Origin: Alcaligenes faecalis
GTDB taxonomy: Bacteria > Pseudomonadota > Gammaproteobacteria > Burkholderiales > Burkholderiaceae_B
NCBI RefSeq assembly: GCF_002443155.1
Contig: NZ_CP023667.1
Coordinates: forward strand, 2,046,001-2,110,000
Length of the DNA stretch: 64,000 nucleotides
Reading direction: 5' to 3'
The translations under genes were made by a program, and so were the position numbers. Under the pieces are notes generated by a model that saw only the letters and a list, made by a program, of their open reading frames with translations, was not told the DNA's origin and searched no databases. Shown here piece by piece: positions 17,626-26,449 of the stretch. How positions within the stretch are numbered: position 1 is the stretch's first letter; the number at the start of each line of letters is the position of its first letter.

Positions 17626-17966
17626 TGATAAAACCTGAAATTACGGTACGTATGGAGCGAAGCATCAAAAGGCAGAAAGACGGCGCCCTCTTCTCGGATA
17701 TGCAGCAGTCGCCGCCGTACACAAATCCCCATATGAAACTCACCCTGCAGGTTCTGCATCAGCACAATGCTGGGCGCTACTGTCGGCCCATCAACACGCT
17801 GATAGTGCGTAAACAGCAATCGGAGATCTCCCGCCTGGAGCGTGCTCTCATCGATGTCGTGCAAGCGCTTATCGCCGGTGAATCGCTGCCAAGCCTCAGC
17901 TGAGAAATGACAACAGTTGTACGTCTGCCGGTCGTACTGACGAAATAGCAAGTCATCGATACTCAC
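17622..17966 (-). CDS. NlpC/P60-like tail assembly protein (gpK-like)
   Basis: 114 residues. YNCCHFSAEAW (residues 16-26) supplies the probable nucleophilic Cys, and FHMGICVRRRLLHI (about 78-91) the His strand of an NlpC/P60-type papain-like peptidase; in lambda the K protein has this domain and acts in tail assembly or cell-wall entry. It is short for the family. It overlaps both neighbours by 4 bases. Confidence 0.72.
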   Translation of the reverse strand: MSIDDLLFRQYDRQTYNCCHFSAEAWQRFTGDKRLHDIDESTLQAGDLRLLFTHYQRVDGPTVAPSIVLMQNLQGEFHMGICVRRRLLHIREEGAVFLPFDASLHTYRNFRFYQ

Positions 17967-18472
17967 AGAAACCCCAGCAACATAGGAAAGCGGTCAACGG
18001 AATAAGGCTCGCCGGTTCTCACCAGGTTCAAACTTGGTGCCCCAGCATCAAAAACGGCGCCCGAGGCGCCGATTGAGATGGATTGTGCTTGTAGCGTTAT
18101 AGGCCCAAACATCGGCTTGTTCAGCCGATCCCCTCTGTAACTTCGATACTTCACCGTTGGCCGGATCGCTAACGTCCCTGCTTCCCTGGCCCGTGCGATC
18201 TCATCGCTGATTTCGTCGTAGTTTCCCAGCGTCACCGAGATGCCGTAATCAAGCGTCCCACGGTCAGCCATTGGCCGCAGGATCATCGGACAGTACTCAA
18301 AGAAGGCTGGCTCCCCTGTCTCCGACTGCGCAGCCAGCCCAAAGGTTGAGTTGCGCACCAGCAAACGGGGCTTGGAGAAGCTGGGGTGACTGATTTCTAG
18401 CGTTTCAAGCTCAGGAACGCTTGACGGAGAATCAAAGAAAAAACTGACGTAGTCAGCATCGGCGTCATTCAT
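17963..18472 (-). CDS. DUF1833-like minor tail protein (gpL position)
   Basis: 169 residues, beta-rich, with ETLEISHPSFSKPRLLVRNS near the N terminus and repeated GTLDYGISVTLGNYDEISDE-type strands. The length and the position between the M-like and K-like genes fit the DUF1833 family that takes the gpL place in the tail tip. Lambda L carries an Fe-S cluster; the few cysteines here give no sign of one. Confidence 0.68.
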   Translation of the reverse strand: MNDADADYVSFFFDSPSSVPELETLEISHPSFSKPRLLVRNSTFGLAAQSETGEPAFFEYCPMILRPMADRGTLDYGISVTLGNYDEISDEIARAREAGTLAIRPTVKYRSYRGDRLNKPMFGPITLQAQSISIGASGAVFDAGAPSLNLVRTGEPYSVDRFPMLLGFL

Positions 18473-18950
18473 GTGGCAAATCCTCGTTGACCAGCTTATC
18501 TAACAGGTTCAGTACCTCCATGGCCTGGGCGTACCCTCCATAGATAATCAGCAAAGAAACCACGCTGCGCCAGTAATCAAGGTCAGCATCCGTGAACTCT
18601 GGCAGAGCCAACACCTCTAGCTCAGCGGAGACCAAAAAGCTTGGACCGTTTTTCCCCATCAGCTTCACAGTCTTCGGTACAAATGATGCCGTATACCGCT
18701 TCAACTCATGAGAATCAAGCACAAGATCGACCTCAAACAACTCAGCGGTCCCGCTCCACTCACGATAAAACCCCATGAACAATGAGTAGTCTTTATTGCT
18801 CAAAGACCAGGACATGGTCATTGAGGAGCTATTCCCAATCTCAGATACTCGATACCTACCTCGCCCACCTGGCAGCGGAATCCGGCTTACACCATCATTA
18901 AATTGGGCGCTATATCCCGCTTCTAAAGGTATAAAAGGTAAAAATTTCAT
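18465..18950 (-). CDS. minor tail protein (gpM-like position)
   Basis: 161 residues starting MKFLPFIPLEAGYSAQFNDG, a beta-sandwich-type sequence followed by a helical C terminus (about 115-155). It lies 3 bases after the tape-measure stop and overlaps the next gene by 8 bases. Its position directly after the tape measure is that of lambda gpM, a distal tail protein. The function is inferred from synteny. Confidence 0.65.
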   Translation of the reverse strand: MKFLPFIPLEAGYSAQFNDGVSRIPLPGGRGRYRVSEIGNSSSMTMSWSLSNKDYSLFMGFYREWSGTAELFEVDLVLDSHELKRYTASFVPKTVKLMGKNGPSFLVSAELEVLALPEFTDADLDYWRSVVSLLIIYGGYAQAMEVLNLLDKLVNEDLPHE

Positions 18951-18953
18951 GAA

Positions 18954-21900
18954 TCACCTTCTACGCGAAACGGCAAGGCTTTTACTCTGCTGCCTTGACA
19001 GTCGACTATTAGGATCGCCTTGCTCGCGTGCAATAATCTTTGGCGTTTGCTGCGCAACCTCCCGCTTCACTTGCTGGCGAATTTCAAACTGCAACTGCCC
19101 AGCTGACATCCGCTCTTCAACTTCAATCCCTGGCGCGTAATTATTAAAAACAATAGGCGGCATAGTTGCCACTTGTTGAGCAGCTGACTGCGGCAACGAG
19201 GGTCGGCCAGCCATGCCACCCAACGAATGTCCCGGCCCGCTCAACGCTCGGCGAAGACGATTAAATCCGGACTCTCCACCAAGTGCTCGAACTTCATCTT
19301 GATTTAAGACCCCCTCGCCTTTGTGCACAAAACCAGCGAAGTCGTATCTCCCCCCATCCCCTGTGTAGCCACCAGATGACAAAGAGAGCAACGGTCCAAA
19401 TACGGCACCGCTACCCCCTCCCAAGCCACCGCCCATATTGAATCCAGAGCTGACATTAAGTCCCCCTCCAAGACCCATCGCAAAGCCCGCCACGGTATTC
19501 GTCAGCAAACCACCCAGCATTCCGGCCAAGGGGCCAGTAATACCTTGCTGAACAACGATCCTAGCCATATCAGAAATAATGCTGTCGGCTAGGCTCTTGA
19601 AATCCAGCTTCCCTGTTCGAACGAACTGAACCAACGCCCCCTCCATGCCGGAGAAGACGCTAGAAACCATGTTTCCAACAGAGTCAAAGAGGTTCGCAGC
19701 CTGATCCGCATAGTTCTGCAGTGCGCTACTGGCGCCTAACGTCCAATCCCCCTGCAGCTTCTTCAACTGAGCATAGTGATCGCGCACCATGATCAGCTCT
19801 TCATGCAGCGAGTCTTGAATCGCCTTCAGCTCATCTTGGCTTAAGCCATGTGGGGAATTTTGCCGATCACGAATGATCTGCCGGTATCGCTCCTCTACAG
19901 AAGAAAGCGCCTCGATAACGCCGTTTGCCCAGTCGCCCTTCCCAAAGGCGTCAAGCTCACGCATGAACTCACGCTGCGTGACGCTCTGCTCTTCTCGAAG
20001 CGTTTTTAGCGTTTTCTCCAGATCGATTTCACGCTGCTTGTTATCGAGAGCCTTCGCTAGCCTCTTGGCCTCTTCCTCCGAAGGCCCCTTACGAAACCTC
20101 ACCGCCCCCGAAGAAATGTTTGCCAGCAGTTTTTCGTACTCAGTCTCTTTCCCTAACAGCGCCAGGCGTTCCTTCATTTGCTTCAGCAGGCGCTCGCCTT
20201 CGTCCTGCTTCTTAGAGCCAGCTCCTTTTTTCGTCGGCTTGGTGTTTGCGGCAATATTGTCTTGAACGGTTTTAATCCGTTTCAGCACTTCCTCTTGTGC
20301 TTTCAGTCCTGCCAATTCACCCGCTGTATCGGCACCCTGATTAGCGACTGCCTCTGAAACTCCAAGCGCAATCAACGCCTTGTACTCTGCTGCTCGCGCA
20401 ATGTTTACGCGCAACTGAACTTCTTGAGCAGCCAGTTCTGAAAGTAGACTACGAGCCCCCTGAACAGCTTTCGCGTCTTGGTCTGCAGTCGCCTTTTCGA
20501 GCTTTTTGGCGGCCTCTGCCATCCCGGCCACGACGCCTGCTAGAGCAGCTTGCTCGTCTGAGGCACCGCGTAGCTTTGCACGGTACTCCTCAGCTTGTTT
20601 GGCACTCATCCCGATAACATCAAGCGCTTCCGTAAGTCCCGTGATGAGTTTGCCGAAGTCGGCATCAGTCAGACCTTGAAGTGTGTCGCCAAGGTTCCCT
20701 ATACCTGAGTCAGCTAGAATTCCCCGGATACGTTCCAGCTTCCGGTTAAGATCCTCGACAGACTCTGCCCCCTCAGAAAGCCCCTGGGTCATCTCCCTCA
20801 GCTTAAGGACCACTGCATCAGGCACCACGCCGCGGAGTTTCTCCAACTCCTTTGCCAATCGCTCTGACTTCTCGGTTGCTCCATCGGCGGAGCTCACAAT
20901 CTCATTGAAAGCAGCGGCAAACCGTTCGATGGGCTCACTAGCGCCCACCATCCCACCCTGGTAAACCAAACCGGTAAGCTCAGACCGAATAGAGGCCATC
21001 GCATCCTTAACGATTGCCTCCTGCTCCCGCAGCTCCGTGGCTATGGATAGCTCCATCCCTCGCTGCTGAGTCTTGCTCAACTTAGCGAAGTCCTCCTCCA
21101 ATTCTTTCAGAGGACGCTTGGCAGCATTGATTGACCTAATCGAACTCTCGGTTGCTTTGCCCCAATTCACCCATGCAATTGCGCCGGCACTAAGTGCCAA
21201 AGTAACCAAGCCAGCAGGGCCACCCACCAATGCCATCGCAGCGCTGGCTGTGCGAGCCGCAGTAGCCATGGCACCATAACCAATTACAGCGGCGCGACTG
21301 GACCCCGAAATAGCCGCGGATAGAGCCAGTGCTGCACGGGTCTGAGCCGTAGCCGCCCCAGCAGTTGCCCACAGAGCCTTAGCCGCCTCGTACTGCGCCC
21401 CCACAAACCGTGCACCGTGAACCGCGGCCACCAGACCAACAGCCGTGGCCAACAAATCAAAGTTCTGAGCTAGGAAATCAATACCAGCGGCGAGTGTCGC
21501 CGTGACACCGATTACCTCGTTATTTTTGCCAAGAAACTCCGTTGCGACACCAATCAGACGCCCAACCGCATCCCGTACGGTCGTTGGCATTAACTCAACT
21601 TGCTTGATGACCTCGGCATTTCCTTCGACAAGCGCCTTTGCTAGGTCTTTGGCGGTCAGCTTCCCCTCTGCCCCAAGGCGACGAATCTCAGCTGCGCTGC
21701 GCCCCATGGACTGCGCCAGCAGATCCACAATCGAAGGCATCGTGCTCAGAATCGTGCCCCAGCCATTAGCGTCCAGCTTGCCCTTCTGCATCGCGGTAGA
21801 AAGCGCACCAATGGCGGACTTGCCTTTCTCAGCACTGGCCGCGTTCGTCACCAACAGGCCAGAAAATGTATCGATTGCATCAATCGATTGATCAAGCGAC

Positions 21901-22319
21901 AGTCCCAGCTCCCGCAAGGGAGGAGACATATTGATAAAACCCTCACGGGTTTCAGTGAGCGAGCGGTACGTGACAGCAGCAGACTTTGCCAGCCGCTCTT
22001 GGGCGTGACCAAACTCTTCAGCACTGCGTGTGGCCATCTCCACTCGGCTCGCGTACTGCCCCCATTCGTCAGCTGTATCAATCAGCTTCATGATTGAGAA
22101 GCCAGCCGCCACACCTTTGACTAGGCCCCGCACTTCCTCCAGGGCGCTGACGGCCCCTTTTGTCGAAGAGGCGTAGTCACGGTTGGCCGCTTTGGCCTTA
22201 CCCATAGCCTCCTCTACAACAGCACCAAAATTTCTGGCAGCCATAGAGGCAGCAGAAAAAGCCTGTTGCAGCAGGGAGGCGTTGCCCTTAAGCGTTACGC
22301 CAATAACTCGATCTGTCAT
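18954..22319 (-). CDS. tape measure protein
   Basis: 1121 residues; sets tail length and is ejected with the DNA. An N-terminal tape-measure domain (about 70-270) includes SAAVTYRSLTETREGFINMS and MGRSAAEIRRLGAEGKLTAK, both typical of the family. Hydrophobic stretches near 280-380 are likely membrane-inserting. Long coiled coils span about 400-900, and a Gly-rich segment lies near 960-1010. At roughly 3 residues per nm of helix the tail would be on the order of 170 nm by the usual 0.15 nm per residue rule. Confidence 0.92.
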   Translation of the reverse strand: MTDRVIGVTLKGNASLLQQAFSAASMAARNFGAVVEEAMGKAKAANRDYASSTKGAVSALEEVRGLVKGVAAGFSIMKLIDTADEWGQYASRVEMATRSAEEFGHAQERLAKSAAVTYRSLTETREGFINMSPPLRELGLSLDQSIDAIDTFSGLLVTNAASAEKGKSAIGALSTAMQKGKLDANGWGTILSTMPSIVDLLAQSMGRSAAEIRRLGAEGKLTAKDLAKALVEGNAEVIKQVELMPTTVRDAVGRLIGVATEFLGKNNEVIGVTATLAAGIDFLAQNFDLLATAVGLVAAVHGARFVGAQYEAAKALWATAGAATAQTRAALALSAAISGSSRAAVIGYGAMATAARTASAAMALVGGPAGLVTLALSAGAIAWVNWGKATESSIRSINAAKRPLKELEEDFAKLSKTQQRGMELSIATELREQEAIVKDAMASIRSELTGLVYQGGMVGASEPIERFAAAFNEIVSSADGATEKSERLAKELEKLRGVVPDAVVLKLREMTQGLSEGAESVEDLNRKLERIRGILADSGIGNLGDTLQGLTDADFGKLITGLTEALDVIGMSAKQAEEYRAKLRGASDEQAALAGVVAGMAEAAKKLEKATADQDAKAVQGARSLLSELAAQEVQLRVNIARAAEYKALIALGVSEAVANQGADTAGELAGLKAQEEVLKRIKTVQDNIAANTKPTKKGAGSKKQDEGERLLKQMKERLALLGKETEYEKLLANISSGAVRFRKGPSEEEAKRLAKALDNKQREIDLEKTLKTLREEQSVTQREFMRELDAFGKGDWANGVIEALSSVEERYRQIIRDRQNSPHGLSQDELKAIQDSLHEELIMVRDHYAQLKKLQGDWTLGASSALQNYADQAANLFDSVGNMVSSVFSGMEGALVQFVRTGKLDFKSLADSIISDMARIVVQQGITGPLAGMLGGLLTNTVAGFAMGLGGGLNVSSGFNMGGGLGGGSGAVFGPLLSLSSGGYTGDGGRYDFAGFVHKGEGVLNQDEVRALGGESGFNRLRRALSGPGHSLGGMAGRPSLPQSAAQQVATMPPIVFNNYAPGIEVEERMSAGQLQFEIRQQVKREVAQQTPKIIAREQGDPNSRLSRQQSKSLAVSRRR

Positions 22320-22324
22320 ACCCG

Positions 22325-22699
22325 CTACTCATAAAAAACAGATAGGGCCGCTCGTTCCATATCCTTGAGATACCGAAACACTCGGGCACGCTTGCGCCTG
22401 GGAAACCCCAAAAGACGTAAAGTCGATTCAATTTCTGTGGAAGGCAGACCGAAGTAGAGAAGATCCCCCATCGGGGGAGCGACTACGGTCCAACAGCTAG
22501 ACAAGTGAAGGAAAGCCTCAACAACCGCTTCGTTTTCAGGCCAAACTTCATAGTCGGTGCGCTCTTCTTGCTGAACGCGTTGAATCACTGCATCAGGCGC
22601 ACCGGCTGCTTTGAGTGCCTCAAGCACCAGGGCATCAGGCTCAAAGTCATCTGACTTCGAGCGCCAGCCTTTTGCCCAGTGACGAGCGGCCTCGATTAG
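22325..22699 (-). CDS. gpT-type extension made by -1 frameshift (GT fusion)
   Basis: This frame has no strong start of its own. It continues without a stop from the heptamer at the end of the G-like gene in the -1 frame, giving 124 residues beginning LIEAARHWAKGWRSK. The fused GT chaperone would be about 260 residues. In lambda, G and GT are made in a fixed ratio and bring the tape measure and tail tube together; the genes occupy the same place here. A GTG at 22627 could start a shorter separate protein, but this is less likely. Confidence 0.75.
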   Translation of the reverse strand, partial: LIEAARHWAKGWRSKSDDFEPDALVLEALKAAGAPDAVIQRVQQEERTDYEVWPENEAVVEAFLHLSSCWTVVAPPMGDLLYFGLPSTEIESTLRLLGFPRRKRARVFRYLKDMERAALSVFYE

Positions 22700-23106
22700 T
22701 TTTTTGCGCGGGCCCCAATGTGTGCACTAAAAAAGCCATCAAACAACGGCTGATGAAATTCGGGATACTCCGTGAGCAGATCGGCTAAAGCCTCGTGCGA
22801 GAACGCCAGGTCTTTGCCGTCCTCGCCTTTGACGCCGACCCAGCCACATACATGAGCCTTAAAGAAGTCTTCATCGTTGGCATACGGCCACTCTTTCGGC
22901 TTACCACCTTCTTCAGCGATAGGCCCCAGACCGGCATTTTTTCGTGCCAAGTTACGGGCAGCAGCAATAAGATCTTGCAGCTCTGGCCGTTTCGAGCGCT
23001 TGTACTGGGCGATAAATTCCAGTTTTTGCGTTTTACCTTTCTCGTCGTAGACAGAGATGGACACGGGGTAGCCCACCACAGGGCGCTGGGCGATTTTGAA
23101 ACTCAT
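22696..23106 (-). CDS. tail assembly chaperone (gpG-like)
   Basis: 136 residues, beginning MSFKIAQRPVVGYPVSISVY. It lies between the tail tube and tape measure genes, where siphophages encode the tail assembly chaperone. The last codons GCA AAA AAC before the stop form a classic slippery site, so a fraction of ribosomes should continue into the T frame. Confidence 0.82.
   Translation of the reverse strand: MSFKIAQRPVVGYPVSISVYDEKGKTQKLEFIAQYKRSKRPELQDLIAAARNLARKNAGLGPIAEEGGKPKEWPYANDEDFFKAHVCGWVGVKGEDGKDLAFSHEALADLLTEYPEFHQPLFDGFFSAHIGARAKN
22699..22705 (-). other. programmed -1 frameshift site A AAA AAC
   Basis: On the minus strand the heptamer A AAA AAC matches the X XXY YYZ rule in the reading frame of the G-like gene and directly precedes its stop. 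A small CGAG/CTCG hairpin starts 3 bases after the stop and could stimulate slippage. Confidence 0.78.
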
Positions 23107-23130
23107 GATGACCTCGGAATGAAAGTGGGT

Positions 23131-24060
23131 TTACGAGACGACGATCTTGATATCGTCGTTGCCCTGCCCAGGCTGCATGCTCATGTTCATACCGAGCATG
23201 GCCACGTTGTCGGCTTCGGAGTATGAAGGTTCACTCAGTTGCGCACCAGGTGCGCTGAGGGTGACGATGTTGCCTGGCTGCGTGCCATGTGTGATCGAAA
23301 GCGGCTGCAGGACGGCGTTTCGTACCATTTCAGGCCAGTTCAGGTCTGCAATCTTGGGCAGTTCCATCGAGATTTGACCGGTGGGCTGACGGTCGGTAAT
23401 TTCTGCGCCTTCGCAGCTAATCAAGGAGCGCCAAACCAGCGAGTTGGCCAAATCCAGACTTAAGGATTGCAAGCAACCGCTGTAGCCGCCCAGGCTCCAT
23501 AGCGGTGTGTTCTTTTTGTTCACACCCAGCGGTGTCTGGAACGCACTGAAGTCCACATCAGCGGGCGCGGCTTGGTCGGTAATCGGGTGGTACACGCCCA
23601 TAAATCGGAAGCGCATGAACGGAATGCCTTTGGCACTGATATCAAAGGACACTGTGCCCCGCGCATCCGTAATCTTGTGGAACAAGCCATCAAGGTAGTA
23701 GTGCAACGTCAGCATCTCGAAATCGTCAGATACTGGCGTATAAACTACTTCAGTATCTTCTACGACCTCGGCAAAACCGCAGCCTCGCAGCAGGCCGCCC
23801 CATGCAGGGGCCTTGCCTGGCGTACCCGAACCGGCCAGCTCCACTTCGCCCTCGATCTGCGTATACACCGTAGTCACGATTTGACCAGCATTGCCCATAT
23901 AGGGACGCAGCAAGGCACGTTCTACAGTCTCCGTACTCAGCGGTGTGGCCGTAAGATTGCGCAGCAGAATCGAATCGGTTGCGCCGGTCGGTACTGCCTC
24001 TGTACCTGCTGCAGTCTGCAGCTTGGCCATCAACAGTGTTTTCTTGGCAGACTTAGCCAT
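23131..24060 (-). CDS. major tail tube protein (gpV-like)
   Basis: 309 residues, beta-rich, with the N-terminal family sequence KLQTAAGTEAVPTGATDSIL and an internal GEVELAGSGTPGKAPAWGGL, typical of tail tube subunits of betaproteobacterial siphophages. It is placed between the tail terminator and the G chaperone. Hexameric rings of this protein stack around the tape measure. Confidence 0.85.
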   Translation of the reverse strand: MAKSAKKTLLMAKLQTAAGTEAVPTGATDSILLRNLTATPLSTETVERALLRPYMGNAGQIVTTVYTQIEGEVELAGSGTPGKAPAWGGLLRGCGFAEVVEDTEVVYTPVSDDFEMLTLHYYLDGLFHKITDARGTVSFDISAKGIPFMRFRFMGVYHPITDQAAPADVDFSAFQTPLGVNKKNTPLWSLGGYSGCLQSLSLDLANSLVWRSLISCEGAEITDRQPTGQISMELPKIADLNWPEMVRNAVLQPLSITHGTQPGNIVTLSAPGAQLSEPSYSEADNVAMLGMNMSMQPGQGNDDIKIVVS

Positions 24061-24063
24061 GAA

Positions 24064-24267
24064 CTACCCCTTTTGAATTGGCGTCAGTACGCAGTCTTTA
24101 CACGTTTCCGTGTACTGGACCCGTTTCAGACTACCTGTTTGTTTGTTGCGAACGTAGCTACCACCACGGCCAGGATTCTGGGCCGCTGCCACAGGCGCGA
24201 CCGCAGGCACCGAGTCTGGCGGCAACACTTCAGCCTCCCGCTCATCCACGGGACTTGTTTCTTTCAT
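24064..24267 (-). CDS. small protein of the tail operon, unknown
   Basis: 67 residues. The N-terminal half is low complexity (Glu/Pro/Ala); the C-terminal half contains GGSYVRNKQTGSLKRVQ and a CKDC pair. It lies 3 bases before the tail tube gene and 8 bases after the terminator gene, with a GGAGCAATC leader, so it is a genuine operon member. The function is unknown. Confidence 0.6.
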   Translation of the reverse strand: MKETSPVDEREAEVLPPDSVPAVAPVAAAQNPGRGGSYVRNKQTGSLKRVQYTETCKDCVLTPIQKG

Positions 24268-24275
24268 GATTGCTC

Positions 24276-24695
24276 CTACTCGCCAAGAGAGTCGTCAGCG
24301 GTTTGGTAATAGAACAGGTAGCGCTTTGTGATCACCTGCCGCTCCAGATCGCCATTGGCGTAGCGTGGCTCATCTGTGCGCAACTCTTGGACCTGCACAA
24401 GGCCTGGACCAGAGAAATTCATCACAATGGGATGGGCTGCCGCAAAGATCGACTCCGACAACTCCAGCCCGTTATCACCTGCTGTATGCACCTGAACGTG
24501 CAACTCACGAATCCGGTTTACTCTGGGCGTCGCTCCCTCGGTCACCGTTTCCGCGCCAAGCTGGACAGTAATGACCCTATTCCGGATAAATGTGTGGGCA
24601 CGTACAGGCGAGTCCTCCACTTCAGCAGGGAACCCAGGCGCGGCACGCAGCGCGGCTCGCACGCCTTCGACATACAACTGAACCCGTGTTTTCAC
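24276..24695 (-). CDS. tail terminator protein (gpU-like)
   Basis: 139 residues starting MKTRVQLYVEGVRAALRAAP. It sits between the head-tail joining gene and the tail tube, where the terminator that caps the finished tail is encoded. Size and predicted alpha/beta content fit the gpU family. Overlaps the upstream gene by 4 bases. Confidence 0.68.
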   Translation of the reverse strand: MKTRVQLYVEGVRAALRAAPGFPAEVEDSPVRAHTFIRNRVITVQLGAETVTEGATPRVNRIRELHVQVHTAGDNGLELSESIFAAAHPIVMNFSGPGLVQVQELRTDEPRYANGDLERQVITKRYLFYYQTADDSLGE

Positions 24696-25018
24696 TTGAT
24701 GATCCCCAACTCTGCTCTGGTCCAGTAGCCGTCGCCTTGAACCAACGGCTCTTGTTTCACGCGGAAATCCTGAAACTGCCCCTTGGAGACTTCCACCCGC
24801 AGCACATCGTCATATTCAAGCGGAGGTTGTAAGTCCGATGTCGTGAGCTCAATGGAGTACTCGGTGGTGTGAACATCGCCATCAAGAACAATCTGCTGTG
24901 GGCGATCAAAACGAGCTTGGAACGGCTTACTTGCAGGCTGCCCATCGACCAGGCGAACAACGGTTTGACGCATACCCGCCTGGTCGAAAGCCCGATCAAA
25001 GACCGAGTTATCCCACAT
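24692..25018 (-). CDS. head-tail joining protein (gpFII-like)
   Basis: 108 residues with WDNSVFDRAFDQAGMRQTVV at the start and a beta-rich remainder. Its place after the capsid protein and before the tail terminator matches lambda FII, which forms the head side of the neck. Assignment is mainly by synteny and length. Confidence 0.62.
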   Translation of the reverse strand: MWDNSVFDRAFDQAGMRQTVVRLVDGQPASKPFQARFDRPQQIVLDGDVHTTEYSIELTTSDLQPPLEYDDVLRVEVSKGQFQDFRVKQEPLVQGDGYWTRAELGIIK

Positions 25019-25019
25019 A

Positions 25020-26018
25020 TCAGACTCGTTTCAGCTTGATAATGGCCTTGGGTCGCGTCGGGATATGCAGTGGGTTGGATTGGCTTTCAATCCCCAAGCC
25101 TTTACCGAAATCTAACGGTTCCACACGGCTGTAATACGGCAAGCCATCGGTATTCACAGTTTCCATGTAGTCGGCTGGTGCAAAGCGCGTGATAAAGAAG
25201 TCGGGTACGCCTTCGGGGAATGCGTAGGCCTCATCATCATCCACAAAGGGTTTGCCAGCCACACGACCGCGATAGCGCTCGAATGTAATACCGCCGAGCT
25301 CAAAACTGTCAGGCGCTTTGCCGCGAAGCTCAGCCGCCTGTTGCGTGTTCAGGAAGGTCTCACGCACGCTCTTATGCTCAATCAGCGAGTTCCAGAAGTT
25401 TTTACCACACAACGCCCGAGCGCCCTGCATTGGAGCAGCCCCCAAAACTTCTTCAATTTTGTCCAATACCTCAGAGCATTTAGTGCGGACAATGGTGCCA
25501 GCGGTGCCGAGTTCCATGCTGTATTCAATCTGAGTGATGCCAAAGATATCGTAGATATCCAACAGCACCGTCTTGCCATCAGCGTCGAGAATCGTTCCCT
25601 TGATAGCACCCACACGATGGTGCTCATGGGTCAGATCCAGCTGAATGCGGTGTTTCGCCAAGTATTTCTGCACCCGCGCTTCTGCCGATTCAAGTTCGGA
25701 CTGGGAGCCAAACGCACGAATACCCTGGATCTCGTCGGCAATCATGGTCGAGCGCTGAGGTAAGTGGATCGTATTGAATGGGATCAGGCGACGCTTTGCC
25801 AAAGTCACCGCCGCGCCATCACTACCGCGAGGTTTAGCCGCAACTAAACCAATGGTCTGACCGTCATACTCGATTTGCGCGACGGTCGTCGGGATGCCCT
25901 CTTCCGCGAACAATCCCAGGGCGCCAATGCGGCCAGGGACATGCTGAGTTTCGTTGATTGCAGCAGTCAGGCTATAGACGGAAAACGCCTCATCCTGAAA
26001 AATATTGATATTTGCCAT
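25020..26018 (-). CDS. major capsid protein (gpE family)
   Basis: 332 residues; the HK97-fold shell subunit. N-terminal sequence NINIFQDEAFSVYSLTAAIN, an internal LPQRSTMIADEIQGIRAFGS and a C-terminal PHIPTRPKA-like motif (NPLHIPTRPKAI) are all typical of lambda-E-like capsids. It is preceded by the decoration-protein gene, as in lambda. Confidence 0.93.
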   Translation of the reverse strand: MANINIFQDEAFSVYSLTAAINETQHVPGRIGALGLFAEEGIPTTVAQIEYDGQTIGLVAAKPRGSDGAAVTLAKRRLIPFNTIHLPQRSTMIADEIQGIRAFGSQSELESAEARVQKYLAKHRIQLDLTHEHHRVGAIKGTILDADGKTVLLDIYDIFGITQIEYSMELGTAGTIVRTKCSEVLDKIEEVLGAAPMQGARALCGKNFWNSLIEHKSVRETFLNTQQAAELRGKAPDSFELGGITFERYRGRVAGKPFVDDDEAYAFPEGVPDFFITRFAPADYMETVNTDGLPYYSRVEPLDFGKGLGIESQSNPLHIPTRPKAIIKLKRV

Positions 26019-26081
26019 TGCGGCTCCTAAAAATAAAAAAGACCGCTAGGCGGCCTGGAGTTTGTTTGCGATAAGTCGAAG

Positions 26082-26435
26082 TTAAATGCGAACGATCACG
26101 CCGACATCTTTCAAGTTCGCGGAAGCGTCAGCATCCAGACCAAAAAGCAGCTCACCAGCCACCTCAGCATCGCGCCGAATTACCACCACAGCCTGGGGTT
26201 CATCGGATGCGGGCACATTGGCATACAGCACCCCAACCGCTTCGACGGGGGAGTCCGGCTCGTCCCCCTTACCCGCAAATGGCACGTAACGGCCATCAGC
26301 ATTCAAAGCCAAGACCTGACCCGCATAGATGGCGGTTGCGGTAGGTGCCATTTCTCCGGTCTCGCGAGAGCGGGAACCATTGGCTTCTGACAGCAAGAAA
26401 TCTGCCGTACGGGGTTTCTGTTCAATAAAAGGCAT
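26082..26435 (-). CDS. head decoration protein (gpD-like)
   Basis: 117 residues. It starts MPFIEQKPRTADFLLSEANG and continues with SRETGEMAPTATAIYAGQVL, the classic gpD pattern. Trimers of this protein stabilise the expanded capsid. It lies between the protease-scaffold gene and the capsid gene. Confidence 0.9.
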   Translation of the reverse strand: MPFIEQKPRTADFLLSEANGSRSRETGEMAPTATAIYAGQVLALNADGRYVPFAGKGDEPDSPVEAVGVLYANVPASDEPQAVVVIRRDAEVAGELLFGLDADASANLKDVGVIVRI

Positions 26436-26449
26436 GTGATTACTCCTGG

